Below, one piece after another: positions 23,374 through 24,530 of a stretch of DNA of 24,530 nucleotides; position 1 is the stretch's first letter; every line of letters starts with the position of its first letter. The DNA comes from Hypsibius dujardini. Its lineage: Eukaryota; Tardigrada; Eutardigrada; Parachela; Hypsibiidae. A program made the translations under genes and the position numbers. Under the pieces are notes generated by a model. It was not told where the DNA came from. It made no database searches and was given only the letters and a program-made list of their open reading frames with translations. Location: the NCBI GenBank assembly GCA_001579985.1, contig LRSR01011222.1, positions 1-24,530 on the forward strand, read 5' to 3'.

Positions 23374-24295
23374 TAGACAAGACAGATGAAAGACGCACCC
23401 CTTGGGTGAAAAGGGTTGAAGTTCCGTTGTGCAGGAAGTCATCGAGCTGCTGATCAGTCACCGCGTCCGCCGTTCCCACTGAAGCAGTACGAGAGAGAGT
23501 TCACCACACGTAATGAATGCCAACAATCCCAGAGTGCTTTTCACATGGCACTCTAAACAAGCGGAACAAAGGCGATCGACATACCGATTTGAATTTGTCT
23601 CCGCAATCGTGCAGCACATCGGTTACGGTAGGAGACTTCCGCCCTACTATATGCCGCTATTGTGTCAGCTAGTCTCCTTCCCAAACTCGCTCGCTATAGA
23701 AAAAAACACAACAACAGGGAACCTTGTAATTTCCACATCACTGAGAAAAACAGTCCCGGAATTTATAATCCGCTTTCGCTGCACTGAATGCAAACCCTGC
23801 GCGGGCGCTGTAACCTTACCTGACCACGCCCGATAATGAGTCGCCTTGTGTCGTTGACTTGTTCCGCATGTTTAATGTCTTTGTCGAGATCTGAAAAGAA
23901 ATTGAGGAACAAAAAGCTTACTCAAAATACTCCCGGCTCAAGTGAATGCGCTCTTGGAATTTCTCCTCAATTTTCGATTGAGAAGTCAAGGGCACGCAAT
24001 GTGTCAACATAACTGTGAGGCCTCTTTTGTGTGAAGATTCCACTTGCTATCGCATTTCTGCTCACCTGAAAAGAGACTGCGCACTTGCAGGGAAAGCGAG
24101 CGGAATTCCTGGACATGGCGCTGTAGGGCTTCGTGTAGACCTGCCAAAACGCGAAACCAATGTAAATAGGTTTTTTCTGCTGTGGGCGATAAATTGCTCG
24201 TGAAAGTGGTCACGTCTTGTATGCTTGTGCTTGTGCGACAGCTCACGGCTTTTGAATTTCCTTTCCCGGCCAAAGATTGAACATTTTCCACTCAT
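22655..24295 (-). CDS. Plasma-membrane-type Qa-SNARE (syntaxin); 5' end uncertain
   Basis: Well-supported exons (transcript order): 24140-24066, 23890-23825 or -23820, 23478-23399, 23233-23096, 22936-22820, 22738-22655. The SNARE motif runs from NARQTLRDLDARHSELSSLE to KEAQRMRKTMRHRK; its zero-layer Gln is in LVESQGE (codon 23098-23096), and the LFMDVSVLVESQGE block is typical of syntaxin 1-4. A C-terminal anchor VKLALFAVILVLLIALTIF ends in GKK. Upstream are the linker VTDQQLDDFLHNG and a diverged helix LHEALQRHVQEF matching the third (Hc) helix of the regulatory domain. Candidate first exon 24295-24247 (ATG, phase 1, donor GTGAG) joins in frame to give about 202 residues, versus about 290 for typical syntaxins, so Ha and Hb would be missing or lie beyond the window. 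Role: Qa-SNARE in vesicle fusion. The splice after 23825 is problematic (see findings). Confidence 0.85.
23278..23385. repeat. (CAGA)n array in syntaxin intron
   Basis: CAGACAAA then near-perfect CAGACAGA within the 165-nt intron 23234-23398; CTGT in the transcript. It makes up almost two thirds of the intron and ends about 15 bp from the splice donor. Confidence 0.92.
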
Positions 24296-24299
24296 TTTT

Positions 24300-24530
24300 A
24301 ACTCACAGTCACGGCCATACATCGTTTAGACTTTGGAGTGGCTGGGTCGACACCGTCGCACTTGCAGAGTAACTGAGTACGCACGGGATCTTTCCCAATT
24401 CTCGTCGCCTTAATTGGTTTAAAACAATATTTTAACTGACCGTTAAAAAAAATTTTAAATAGAAAATTGGAATTATTTTAATAAAAAATATTTTAAATGG
24501 AAAATTGAAATTATTTTTATAGAAAATATT
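24300..24530. other. Flank upstream of syntaxin candidate first exon
   Basis: Becomes strongly AT-rich. Two tandem 38-bp units begin at 24452 and 24490 (ATTTTAAAT then GAAAATTG and AATTATTTT). No exon recognised here. Confidence 0.5.

Noticed and set aside
23513-23836. 107-codon plus-strand frame opposite syntaxin
   Set aside because: Lies antisense across a syntaxin intron and exon; no recognisable features.

Overview
This is eukaryotic, almost certainly invertebrate metazoan, nuclear DNA. Coding exons are short, GC-richer than their surroundings, and joined by GT-AG introns. They lie in AT-rich DNA loaded with simple repeats. Six protein-coding genes can be assembled from exon phases and family motifs: a transmembrane zona-pellucida (ZP) domain protein (5' end outside the window), a MATH-BTB (SPOP-type) protein, a small RIIa/Dpy30-fold protein, SURF4, a GRIP-domain golgin resembling GCC2/GCC185, and a plasma-membrane-type Qa-SNARE (syntaxin). 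The RIIAD1-like protein belongs to a family linked to cilia and sperm flagella, and the ZP protein carries an arthropod/nematode-style furin site. A compact-genome ecdysozoan or similar small invertebrate fits, but I cannot name the species.

Layout: 195-4663 (+) ZP protein; 4664-6344 3' UTRs and a TGTGTC-type satellite; 6345-9330 (-) MATH-BTB; 9331-12317 intergenic, holding a nested cluster of two inverted-repeat (MITE-like) elements and degenerate AT-rich repeats; 12318-13226 (+) RIIa protein, convergent with 13559-15160 (-) SURF4; 15161-17212 intergenic, with a 14-bp minisatellite just upstream of 17240-21249 (+) the golgin; 21250-22654 a repeat-rich interval between convergent 3' ends; 22655-24295 (-) syntaxin, with an uncertain 5' end.

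The genes are not an operon or a pathway cluster. Three of them (SURF4, the GRIP golgin, syntaxin) act in the secretory pathway, but they are on different strands with separate intergenic regions, so I treat this as coincidence. Basal intron size is about 70-100 nt. Nearly all introns above about 350 nt are longer because they carry tetranucleotide CAGA/CTGT arrays, CAAT-rich repeats or a MITE.

The most interesting signals are: (i) a MITE whose left terminus sits on the 5' splice site of golgin intron 7, with a second family copy near 10.4-10.6 kb whose inner terminal-repeat sequence is different yet still self-complementary; (ii) CAGA and CTGT arrays in opposite orientation flanking golgin exon 4 and exons 5-6; (iii) competing splice donors in syntaxin, where the stronger one would truncate the protein before its SNARE motif; (iv) a minisatellite whose 14-bp unit translates to the same peptide repeat in every frame. 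I see no clear new gene system.
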